From Pandoraea anhela (lineage in GTDB: Bacteria > Pseudomonadota > Gammaproteobacteria > Burkholderiales > Burkholderiaceae): 64,000 bases of DNA. The notes beneath the pieces were generated by a model. That model did no database searches. It was not told the DNA's origin and was given only the letters and a program-made list of their open reading frames with translations. The stretch is from the NCBI RefSeq assembly GCF_902459655.1, contig NZ_CABPSB010000004.1, positions 62,001 to 126,000 of the forward strand, written 5' to 3'. Below are positions 1 through 6,701 of the stretch, piece by piece (within the stretch, counting starts at the first letter, position 1; each line of letters begins with the position of its first letter). The translations under genes were made by a program, and so were the position numbers.

Positions 1-1304
1 GCCTTGATTTGCCCGGCATCATAACCCAGTTGCCCAAGCACCTCGTCCGTGTGCGCGCCCAGTTCGGGCCCGAGCCACTGGGTCTGTCCCGGGGTTTCCG
101 AGAGCTTCGGCGAGATGTTCGGCAGATCGATCGGAGTGCCGTCCGGGAACGTATGACGCTGGATCATCTGGCGCGCCATGAATTGCGGATCCTTGAACAT
201 ATCGGCCACGGTGTAGATCCGGCTTGCCGGCACATCCGCGCCTTGCAGGACGGCCAATGCTTCGTCGATGGCGCGTGCCTGTGTCCATTCGCCAATGGCC
301 TCGTCGATCTCCTGCGTGCGAGGCACTCGCCCGTCGTTGTGCGCCAACCCCGGATCCTCGGCCAGGTCGGCGCGACCGATGGCATGCATCAACCGTTTGA
401 AAATCGGATCGCTGTTGCCGCCGACGACGATCATGCCGTCCGCGCACGGGTACGTGTTCGACGGCACGATGCCGGGCAGCGACGCCCCCGTGCGCTCGCG
501 CACCATGCCAGCAACGCTGTACTCCGGCACCACGCTTTCCATCAGATTGAACACCGCCTCATACAACGCGACGTCGACCACCTGCCCTCGCCCGCCGCTC
601 ACGTTGCGGTGGTGCAGCGCCATCATCGCACCGATCACGCCGTGCAACGCCGCGATGGAGTCGCCGATGGAAATACCGATACGCGGCGGTGGCAATTCCG
701 GATATCCGGTGATGTGGCGCAGCCCGCCCATCGATTCGGCGATCGCACCAAACCCGGGGCGGTCGCGATAGGGGCCGGTCTGACCGTAGCCGGAAAGGCG
801 CACCATCACCAATCCGGGATTGTCGGCGCAAAGCTGTTCGTAGCCCAGACCGAAACGTTCGAGCAAGCCGGGACGGAAATTCTCGACGACGATGTCGGCC
901 TGCGCGGCGAGCTTGCGCAAGATCTCCTGGCCTTCGGGCGACTTCAGGTTGATCGTGACCGACTTCTTGTTACGCGCCTGCACGGCCCACCAAAGGGACG
1001 TACCGCCGGCGTCCGGATGCAGCTTGCGCCACTTGCGCAGCGGATCGCCATGCTGCGGGTCTTCGATCTTGATGACCTCGGCGCCGAACTCACCGAGCAT
1101 TCGCGCCGCAAACGGGCCGGCGATGAGCGTGCCGAGTTCCAGCACCTTGACGCCGGCCAGCGCCCCGAAGCCCGGCACGCCCGCCGCCGCCGGCGCACGA
1201 CGCTCGGCATCGGAAAACTGGGAAGGGGATGCGGCAGATGCCGGGGACGCCGAGGCAGAACCCTGCGGCGACGTAGATTCGAACGGCGTGGACGACTTGG
1301 ACAA
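1..1304 (-). CDS. CaiB/BaiF family (family III) CoA-transferase, 3' end cut by the window edge
   Basis: Transfers CoA between an acyl-CoA donor and an organic acid acceptor; the substrate cannot be told from sequence. Reading the minus strand without requiring ATG gives a continuous frame with family landmarks: V-K-V-L-E-L-G-T-L-I-A-G-P near the mature start, GAEVIKIEDP, ENFRPG, YGQTGPY, and a C-terminal LPNISPKLSETPGQ stretch. The residue at the usual catalytic acid position lies in A-L-Y-E-A-V, so it is Glu rather than the Asp of formyl-CoA transferase. I chose a TTG start at 1302-1304 because a GAGGAG ribosome-binding site (1313-1318) lies 8 bases upstream; no ATG fits. This gives a Ser/Pro/Ala-rich N-terminal extension of roughly 45 residues. 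The stop codon lies left of the window. Long plus-strand frames over this gene are antisense shadows. Confidence 0.85.
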   Translation of the reverse strand, partial: MSKSSTPFESTSPQGSASASPASAASPSQFSDAERRAPAAAGVPGFGALAGVKVLELGTLIAGPFAARMLGEFGAEVIKIEDPQHGDPLRKWRKLHPDAGGTSLWWAVQARNKKSVTINLKSPEGQEILRKLAAQADIVVENFRPGLLERFGLGYEQLCADNPGLVMVRLSGYGQTGPYRDRPGFGAIAESMGGLRHITGYPELPPPRIGISIGDSIAALHGVIGAMMALHHRNVSGGRGQVVDVALYEAVFNLMESVVPEYSVAGMVRERTGASLPGIVPSNTYPCADGMIVVGGNSDPIFKRLMHAIGRADLAEDPGLAHNDGRVPRTQEIDEAIGEWTQARAIDEALAVLQGADVPASRIYTVADMFKDPQFMARQMIQRHTFPDGTPIDLPNISPKLSETPGQTQWLGPELGAHTDEVLGQLGYDAGQIK

Positions 1305-1482
1305 CGCTTGGACTCCTCAGCCTCGCCGACACGCATCGCGGCCGGCCTTCCAGACGCTACCCGACGGCGGCGTCCGTGCAAATTGATGGCAAATGAAGTT
1401 CGTATAGTAATTCGACAGTCCGCGATCGGCCAACCAACTCAGGGCAAATCCGGAATGTTCCGAGCCGGTTTGTCATCCGGTC

Positions 1483-1523
1483 CGATACCGGCGTACCGAG
1501 GTACCGACGTATCGGCGTACCGG
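1483..1523. repeat. Tandem 8-bp CGTACCGR-type repeat in an otherwise empty gap
   Basis: The 326-base gap 1305-1630 contains no gene. It holds four exact-length 8-bp units (CGTACCGA, GGTACCGA, CGTATCGG, CGTACCGG at 1492-1523), preceded by a looser fifth copy at 1483-1491. It lies upstream of the CoA-transferase start, so an operator role is possible but unproven. Confidence 0.6.
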
Positions 1524-1630
1524 CGTGCAACGCGGGCTCACCTCGACGCCTCAGGATCGCGTCGCCCGTCCCCACACGAAACATCCGGGACGGGCCCGGG
1601 GCGACCTTGAGACGGGATGCGACCGGCGGG

Positions 1631-2356
1631 TCATGTCTCGAACAGGTGCCGTGCCCCGCGCTGCGCTGCAATATAGATCGCCTCCCCCCGATTACGCGCG
1701 CCGAGTCGCCGATAGAGCGCGGATACGTGCGTCTTGGCCGTACCTTCGGAAATCACGAGCTGCTGGCAGATCGTCTTGATGGAAAGCCCGCGCGAGAGCA
1801 GCGCAAGAATTTCGTACTGCCGTTGAGAGATACCGAGCAGCGCCGACTCCGCGAGTTGCGCCGCCTTGTCGCCCCCGAGGGGAAATACCGGCAGACGAGA
1901 CAGCGGCAGCGCCTCGCCCAGCGCTTCCTGACGCCAGAGCACCAGCAGCGCGCAGAGCGCCTCCTCCGGCACGAACCGCCCCCCCGAGAACGCCAGATCG
2001 AAAACGGCGCGAATGCGGGCGACGGAACTCGGCCACGGCAGGCAGGCGGCCACCCCGGCCTGTAACCAGCGAATGATCTCATCGGGAAAACCCGCATCAC
2101 CGACGACGATCACAGGCACGGGAGGCACACACTCGGCCGCGATCGCGCAAAGCGAATCGACGGCGGGCGTGCGGGCGGCGGACGCTTCGAGCACCAACGC
2201 GCGACGCGAGGGCAACTCACGCAGCCAGACCCAGTCCTGCGTCGCCACATTCTCGACTTGCCGCAAGACCGGCGGTGTCGCGTTCGCTTCGGTTTGCAAC
2301 GCGACTTGCAAGCCGCTCAGCCAGGCGGCAGCCTCACCTACGACCAGCACACGCAT
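1631..2356 (-). CDS. LuxR/NarL-type transcriptional regulator with degenerate receiver domain
   Basis: A 241-residue two-domain protein. Residues about 1-120 fold like a response-regulator receiver (MRVLVVG start, a V-I-V-V-G-D strand, a Lys-free C-terminal part). It lacks the acidic pair after strand 1 and the phospho-acceptor Asp: the strand-3 position reads A-L-V-L-E-A-S. It is therefore unlikely to be controlled by phosphorylation. Residues about 170-235 are a LuxR HTH (GISQRQYEILALLSRGLS, then EGTAKTHVSALYRRLGA). The ATG at 2356 is preferred because AGGGGA sits 6-9 bases upstream; a GTG at 2383 is possible but has no better site. It is divergent from the exported protein at 2760 and borders the Fap-type cluster, so it probably regulates that cluster. 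Direct evidence for this is lacking. Confidence 0.85.
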   Translation of the reverse strand: MRVLVVGEAAAWLSGLQVALQTEANATPPVLRQVENVATQDWVWLRELPSRRALVLEASAARTPAVDSLCAIAAECVPPVPVIVVGDAGFPDEIIRWLQAGVAACLPWPSSVARIRAVFDLAFSGGRFVPEEALCALLVLWRQEALGEALPLSRLPVFPLGGDKAAQLAESALLGISQRQYEILALLSRGLSIKTICQQLVISEGTAKTHVSALYRRLGARNRGEAIYIAAQRGARHLFET

Positions 2357-2653
2357 GATTTCCCCTGTTTTTCCGGTCGACACCCCCGCGCCGCCGCCCC
2401 GTTTTTGTTCTGCGCGCCACGCCTTCGGCTTCTGATGATTTTTACCGGTGAGCCCCGTGTTCGAGGTATGGCGTCACCGGGACGAAAAACCGAAGAAACC
2501 CTCCAGTCTTCGCCATGATTCACGCGTAAGGCGTCGCCTTGCTTTCAAGGCAGTTTATGCGCGAAGCCCGCACCACGGCGAGTCCGTCCATCACGGACGC
2601 CTGTGCCTGTTGCCGGTGCGCGACAAACCGCAATCTGCGTAAATTATTTACTC

Positions 2654-2667
2654 AATTTTCGAAAATT
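2654..2667. promoter_or_regulatory. 14-bp perfect palindrome AATTTTCGAAAATT, candidate operator
   Basis: This palindrome lies in the AT-rich 403-base gap between the LuxR-type gene and the divergent exported-protein gene, about 93 bases before the ATG at 2760. Its core TTTCGAAA also forms the centre of a palindrome at 10207-10220 upstream of the Fap-type operon. A weak -10-like TAGAAT lies at 2709-2714. Apart from these I see nothing in 2357-2759. Confidence 0.45.
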
Positions 2668-2759
2668 CCGCTATCACTTTTTTCCCTTCCCTTTCTCAAA
2701 TCGCGCAATAGAATATAGAGAATCTCGAAGGACAGTCAGCGCAGGCCGGGGGGCACGCC

Positions 2760-3269
2760 ATGTTCAAGATCACCGTCAGCACGACGCGCAGCGCATTGTT
2801 TTGTCTTACCGCCGCGTGCCTCGCGAATGCCGCACACGCCGATGTCGGCAGCGCTGGCGGCATTGGTGGCGCCACTGGTGGCATCAGCGGCGCCGGGGTT
2901 CCGACCGCCGTAAGCGATGCATTGCTTGCCAGCACTCACGCCGCCAATTTGCAGCGCAGCATCGTGACCCGTATAGGCGGCACCGGACCTGCCGCCATTG
3001 CACCGGTCCACGCCACCGCGATCACCACGGCAAACAATGTTCGTTTGTGGGACGAAGTGATTCCGCCAGCACCGTCCCCCAAGCCGACGCAAGCCTCGCT
3101 CGCGCCATCCCAGACGTCTGCGGCATCCGCCCCGTCGCGCACGACGGTCTCGGTCTCGTCGGCGGCGCCCATGCCGCAAGCACCTCAGACCTCATCGACG
3201 ATGGTCGCGACGAACCTCAGCGGCAACGTCGGCGCCACCCTCACCCGTCTGGCGGGCCACGCCCGCTGA
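2760..3269 (+). CDS. Exported Gly/Ala-rich protein with an L-W-D-E motif, Fap-cluster associated
   Basis: A 169-residue protein of unrecognised family. Residues 1-27 are a Sec signal peptide ending A-H-A. A Gly-rich stretch follows (about 29-46), then N-N-V-R-L-W-D-E-V at 92-100, a Pro-rich segment P-P-A-P-S-P-K-P, a Ser/Ala/Thr-rich tail and a C-terminal N-L-S-G-N-V-G...L-T-R. The first operon gene (9253-9777) has the same arrangement: N-G-V-T-L-W-D-E-L, then P-T-P-R-P-Q, then L-S-N-G-V-G...V-T-R. The two therefore look like distant paralogues placed at opposite ends of the cluster. The gene has a GGGGGG-type ribosome-binding site 7 bases before the ATG. It is transcribed towards fapF and away from the LuxR-type gene. 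A role in amyloid assembly or surface retention is inferred from motif and context only. Confidence 0.75.
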   Translation: MFKITVSTTRSALFCLTAACLANAAHADVGSAGGIGGATGGISGAGVPTAVSDALLASTHAANLQRSIVTRIGGTGPAAIAPVHATAITTANNVRLWDEVIPPAPSPKPTQASLAPSQTSAASAPSRTTVSVSSAAPMPQAPQTSSTMVATNLSGNVGATLTRLAGHAR

Positions 3270-3485
3270 TCGACTCCGCCGGCCGCACCGACGGACACGT
3301 CCGAACGCGCTGCGCGCGCCGACACCCCGCACTGATTTCCACGCTGACACGCTGACGCGCGTCACCGGCTCGCGGCGACGCGCCCGCGCGTTTGCACGAG
3401 CCAACCCCTCGAATCGCCGCGGCGCCGGTCGCTATCGCGCTGGACTCCCGGACGATCGGACGATCGGAACCGGCGCAAAACCCGA

Positions 3486-4817
3486 TCAGAACGTATACGG
3501 GAAGCGCACACCGATCACGTAGTTCGGCGCATCCGGCGACATACCGGCGTTGACGTAACCGTTCACGGTCCAGTGCTTGTTGATCGCGTAGTTGATACCG
3601 AAGTTGAGCGACGCGGCATTGGTCGTGCTGCCCGCCACCGTCGTCCAGCCTGCGCCCGGCGCTGCCGTCTTCGTGGCCCGTGAAATCGCCGTCGAGTACG
3701 AGATCGACAACGCCGTCTTGTCGTTGAGCGCCAACGCCATCCCTGCGCCGACCTGCACGATATCGCCCAGCTTGACCTTTGCCGGGGACGTTGTGCCTTC
3801 GATGGTCGAGATGTCGTCGAACGAGCGCGCCACGTTGTACGTATAGGCCACGTTAGCGAACAGCACGATCGGGTCATAGGTCCGCAGGAAAGACAGCCCC
3901 GCCGTGATCGCCCAGATGCCGTTACCCGTGGGCAGGCGCGACGGTGTGGTCAGGTTGTTGTTGCTCGGGTCGGGCGTGCCGAGCTTGATGCCGAACGGCG
4001 ACGTGCCGGTCGGCGCCGTCACCCGCAACGACGCCACGATATCGGGCCAGTTCGCATTTTCCTTGACGAGCTGATAGTAAATCGACGCATTCACGTCGCC
4101 GATGTTCGCCGAGTTCTTGCTGATATCGCTGATCGACGATGCGGCGCCGCCGACGCCACCGGAGATGAAGTCCGAGTTGCGATACAGGTACGGCACGTCG
4201 AACGACACGCTCAACCGGTCGGTAATCCCGTAACGCGTGTTGACGTCGAACGTCCACACATTGGCTTTGGTCTGGCCGAGGTTCAACTGCCCGAGGAAGA
4301 TGGCGTCGAGCGCGAGAAAGCCGCTCAACACCAACTGACGCCGGTCGTAGTAGCTGTAGCTGATCCCCGCGTCGATGGTGAGCTTGCGATCGAACAGCGG
4401 CGCGTGCTGCGCCTGCACCACGGCCTCTTCGGCCGGTGTGCGTTGCGACTCGGTCTCGCTCTTTTGCATCTGCTGCGTCTCGCCGATCGGCGTGGCCGAT
4501 GTCGGCCCCGCGACACCGGCGGCGCCACCGCCGGGCGTGCCCGCGGAGCCGGCGGCCGAGCCGTCACCGGGCGAGACTTGCGCGATCTGCGCGGTATCCC
4601 ATGCGGTCAGACCGCGTCCGCGTTGCGCCATCTCGATGTCCGTGAGGCGCTGTTTGAGAGAAGAAATTTCCCGCTGCTGCCGGTCAACCATGTCCATCAA
4701 CATCTGGATACGGTTGTCCGGCGATGGGTTCGTATGCTCCTGAGCCTGGGCCGATAGCGTGAAAAGCAGTACCCCCAACGGAATAGCGGCAACGGGAAAA
4801 AAGCGGTGAGTGTTCAT
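3486..4817 (-). CDS. fapF: FapF-like outer-membrane amyloid export channel
   Basis: 443 residues from the ATG at 4817, preceded by a GGGGGG ribosome-binding site; the frame is open 45 codons further upstream without signal-peptide logic. Residues 1-26 are a signal peptide ending A-Q-A. Residues about 38-65 form a coiled coil (IQMLMDMVDRQQREISSLK...). Residues about 75-130 are a Gly/Ala/Pro/Gln linker. The rest alternates like a beta-barrel (for example SYSYYDRRQLVLSGFLAL, RYGITDRLSVSFDVPYLYR) and ends in F-P-Y-T-F with a terminal Phe, as in outer-membrane proteins. Pseudomonas FapF has the same layout, a trimeric barrel gated by an N-terminal coiled coil that exports FapB and FapC. The gene is last in the cluster, 359 bases after fapE. 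The barrel alone also resembles generic transporter-type porins, but context and coiled coil favour FapF. Confidence 0.8.
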   Translation of the reverse strand: MNTHRFFPVAAIPLGVLLFTLSAQAQEHTNPSPDNRIQMLMDMVDRQQREISSLKQRLTDIEMAQRGRGLTAWDTAQIAQVSPGDGSAAGSAGTPGGGAAGVAGPTSATPIGETQQMQKSETESQRTPAEEAVVQAQHAPLFDRKLTIDAGISYSYYDRRQLVLSGFLALDAIFLGQLNLGQTKANVWTFDVNTRYGITDRLSVSFDVPYLYRNSDFISGGVGGAASSISDISKNSANIGDVNASIYYQLVKENANWPDIVASLRVTAPTGTSPFGIKLGTPDPSNNNLTTPSRLPTGNGIWAITAGLSFLRTYDPIVLFANVAYTYNVARSFDDISTIEGTTSPAKVKLGDIVQVGAGMALALNDKTALSISYSTAISRATKTAAPGAGWTTVAGSTTNAASLNFGINYAINKHWTVNGYVNAGMSPDAPNYVIGVRFPYTF

Positions 4818-5176
4818 GATCCCCCCCGGGTAAGAATGCGGACGGGCGTCCGCGCGCAATCCAACAAACACGTAGTGCCGACAACGGTTGTCCTTGCTGC
4901 TCGACTGCGGGGTGACGCGTGCGAAGCCCGGACCGGGCGCTGCCGACATCACCTTCTTTTACGCCGCGAGTGCTCTGCGGCGACGCCCCACTTCTTGTTG
5001 TTATGACGTCCTGCCGGACGTGGCTGCCGAAGTCGGACCGTTCATGTGCGACGGCCCGACACCGTCACTTCACTGCCCTTGCACTGCCCTTGGCACTGCA
5101 TTCCCTGCTTTCCCTGCGATCGCTGCTGCCACCGAGGCCACGGCAACCACCGTCGTGACCTCATGTGTCCCTGGCT
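4818..5176. other. 359-base gap between fapE-like and fapF-like genes
   Basis: No convincing gene on either strand; the open frames here are Cys-rich and lack family features. It holds GC-rich hairpins, for instance GCGGAC/GTCCGC at 4838-4853 just before the fapF ribosome-binding site. On the minus strand, AAGGGCAGTGC and AAGGGCAGTGA form an adjacent direct repeat near 5070-5092. I see no clear sigma-70 or sigma-54 promoter and no T-tract terminator. Confidence 0.5.
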
Positions 5177-5926
5177 TCAATGCCGCACGGCCATCATGTT
5201 GGCCATGGCGTTTTGCACCCCAAGCTGCCGCAACCCGGCCGACGTGAGTGCGTTCGTCTGCAAGTTCAGTTGCAACGTATTCATGACCTGTTGCGCGTTA
5301 CCCGCGACCTGAACCACCTGCATGATCTGGTTCATGGCGCCGCCCGCACCGCCGGCGATGCTCTGCCCGAGGTTGCCGTTGGGGGTGTTGAGCGTGAGCT
5401 GCATACCTGCCGACGAGATCGCCACGCTGGCGCTCAGATTGCCCAACGTGGTTTTCGAACTGCTGGAGCTGCTACCGCTCACCGGCACCAGTAGCGCGAG
5501 CGAGACGCCCGGCCCGTACTGGATGATGGCTTTGTTCATGGCGTTGTTCGCGTCGCCCGCGACCTGCGAGATTTGCGCGACGCCGTTCATCAGGACGCTT
5601 GCGCCGCCACTGACCGTTTGCGTCGTCGGCGCGGTGGCGCTCACCACCCCGGGCAGGATCGCTGTCGCACTGCCGGTCTGCACCTGGCCGTTGCTCACGC
5701 CGAGCACGCCGGTGGCCAACAGGCTCGCCCCGGTCGGCATCTGCCACTGTGATTGCATAACGAGCTGGAAGCCCGTGATCATGTTCTGTTGTGCATATTT
5801 GCCGGTCGCGTGGGAGAGGACTTCATCGCTCACGGGCGTCCAGCTCTCGGGCACCACACTCGACGCAAATGCCGGCATGGCGCTTGCGAACAGTGGGATG
5901 GCCAGCATCGGGACATATCGATTCAT
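5177..5926 (-). CDS. fapE: FapE-like exported protein
   Basis: 249 residues. Residues 1-21 are a signal peptide (MNRYVPMLAIPLFASAMPAFA). The mature part contains two related stretches, G-V-A-Q-I-S-Q-V-A-G-D-A-N-N-A-M-N near 115-131 and V-V-Q-V-A-G-N-A-Q-Q-V-M-N near 200-214. They echo the V-N-x-A-x-G-x-x-N-x-x-x-N repeat of the FapB- and FapC-like subunits. A Ser-rich run (about 152-158) lies between them. In Pseudomonas, FapE is a minor fibre-associated or secreted component with partial similarity to the subunits, and the gene sits between fapD and fapF, as here. The start is 12 bases after the FapD-like stop, so the two are cotranscribed. Assignment rests on position, export signal and the degenerate repeats rather than a recognised domain. 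Confidence 0.7.
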   Translation of the reverse strand: MNRYVPMLAIPLFASAMPAFASSVVPESWTPVSDEVLSHATGKYAQQNMITGFQLVMQSQWQMPTGASLLATGVLGVSNGQVQTGSATAILPGVVSATAPTTQTVSGGASVLMNGVAQISQVAGDANNAMNKAIIQYGPGVSLALLVPVSGSSSSSSKTTLGNLSASVAISSAGMQLTLNTPNGNLGQSIAGGAGGAMNQIMQVVQVAGNAQQVMNTLQLNLQTNALTSAGLRQLGVQNAMANMMAVRH

Positions 5927-5938
5927 GATGGTCTGGTC

Positions 5939-6649
5939 TCAAAACAGATCCGCCCGGATGATGCCGAAGTCCAACATCGGGGTCGGTGACGTCCCGGTCG
6001 TCAGCGCGCTGTCGCGCAGCTTGGCTGCCAGGGATTCGTTGCCTTTGAGCAGCGGTGAATCCTCCAGAAACGGCTTGCCGATGACCGCCAGCACCAAGCC
6101 GTTCCACTGCTTGGCAAAATCGGCCTGCTCGATAATGCGATTGCCCAGCGCCGGGTCGGACACGAAGACCCGACCGTCCTTCGCGGCCTTCACGACCACG
6201 AAGTGCTGATAACCATTGACGTCGATAAGTGCGATGACCGGAATCTTGAGGTCGTAGAGCGCACTGACGTCGACTTTGAAACCTCGCCCCTCGAGCCCAA
6301 GCGTCTCCACGAATTTCTTCATGTCGAGCATCGAGAAGCCGTTCTTGATGACCGTTTCCGGATTGGAGAAAGCCATCATTCGCTGGATCATTTCGGTCTC
6401 GGGAATGTTGATCCCGTAGCCATATCGCAGCAGCGTCGAGAGCGCTGCGGATCCACAACTGAAGTCGTATTCCTGCTGGACCAGATTCACGTAGTGCATC
6501 GACTTGAACGAGCGCATCTTCTTGACCGCCGGTACGCCGGTCGAAGACTCCAGGCTCACTGATGCATACTGCGCGTGCCCGGCCACGCTTGCGCACGCCA
6601 GAGCGCAAACCGTAGCGATCCTGACGACGGCACGACGCGTATCGCTCAT
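5939..6649 (-). CDS. fapD: FapD-like periplasmic C39-family cysteine peptidase
   Basis: 236 residues from the ATG at 6649, chosen over the ATG at 6661 because a GAGGTG ribosome-binding site lies between the two. Residues 1-27 are a signal peptide ending G-H-A-Q. The C39 papain-like fold shows Q-Q-E-Y-D-F-S-C-G-S-A-A-L with Cys65 as nucleophile, G-Y-Q-H-F-V-V-V-K with His149, and V-S-D-P-A-L-G with Asp165; all catalytic residues are present. It is a stand-alone peptidase, unlike bacteriocin C39 domains fused to ABC exporters. In Pseudomonas the C39 protein FapD is needed for Fap export. The natural substrate here is unknown; cluster proteins are likely clients. An intrinsic terminator immediately precedes this gene, so its expression probably depends on read-through from fapC. 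Confidence 0.85.
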   Translation of the reverse strand: MSDTRRAVVRIATVCALACASVAGHAQYASVSLESSTGVPAVKKMRSFKSMHYVNLVQQEYDFSCGSAALSTLLRYGYGINIPETEMIQRMMAFSNPETVIKNGFSMLDMKKFVETLGLEGRGFKVDVSALYDLKIPVIALIDVNGYQHFVVVKAAKDGRVFVSDPALGNRIIEQADFAKQWNGLVLAVIGKPFLEDSPLLKGNESLAAKLRDSALTTGTSPTPMLDFGIIRADLF

Positions 6650-6662
6650 GGCACACCTCATG

Positions 6663-6693
6663 AAAAAACCGGTCCGGGAAACCCCGGACCGGT
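6663..6693 (-). terminator. Intrinsic terminator between fapC-like and fapD-like genes (likely partial)
   Basis: A perfect 11-bp stem, ACCGGTCCGGG (6668-6678) against CCCGGACCGGT (6683-6693), with a 4-base loop. On the minus strand it is followed directly by TTTTTT. It begins 8 bases after the FapC stop and its T-tract ends 13 bases before the fapD start, so it lies inside the operon. Confidence 0.85.
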
Positions 6694-6701
6694 CAGGTAC
6701 A

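Noticed and set aside
9-1610. Long plus-strand open frame (533 codons)
   Set aside because: Arg/His-rich translation with no family features; the complementary strand encodes a recognisable CoA-transferase, so this is an antisense shadow of GC-rich coding DNA.
5091-5106. TGGCAC in the fapE-fapF gap as a sigma-54 promoter
   Set aside because: No matching -12 element, and it points away from fapF.
4888-5247. Small plus-strand gene in the fapE-fapF gap
   Set aside because: Cys/Pro/Ala-rich translation overlapping fapE antisense, no ribosome-binding site.
5939-6649. Bacteriocin-processing C39 exporter
   Set aside because: The protein has a Sec signal and only the peptidase domain; there is no fused membrane or ATPase domain and no double-glycine leader peptide gene nearby.
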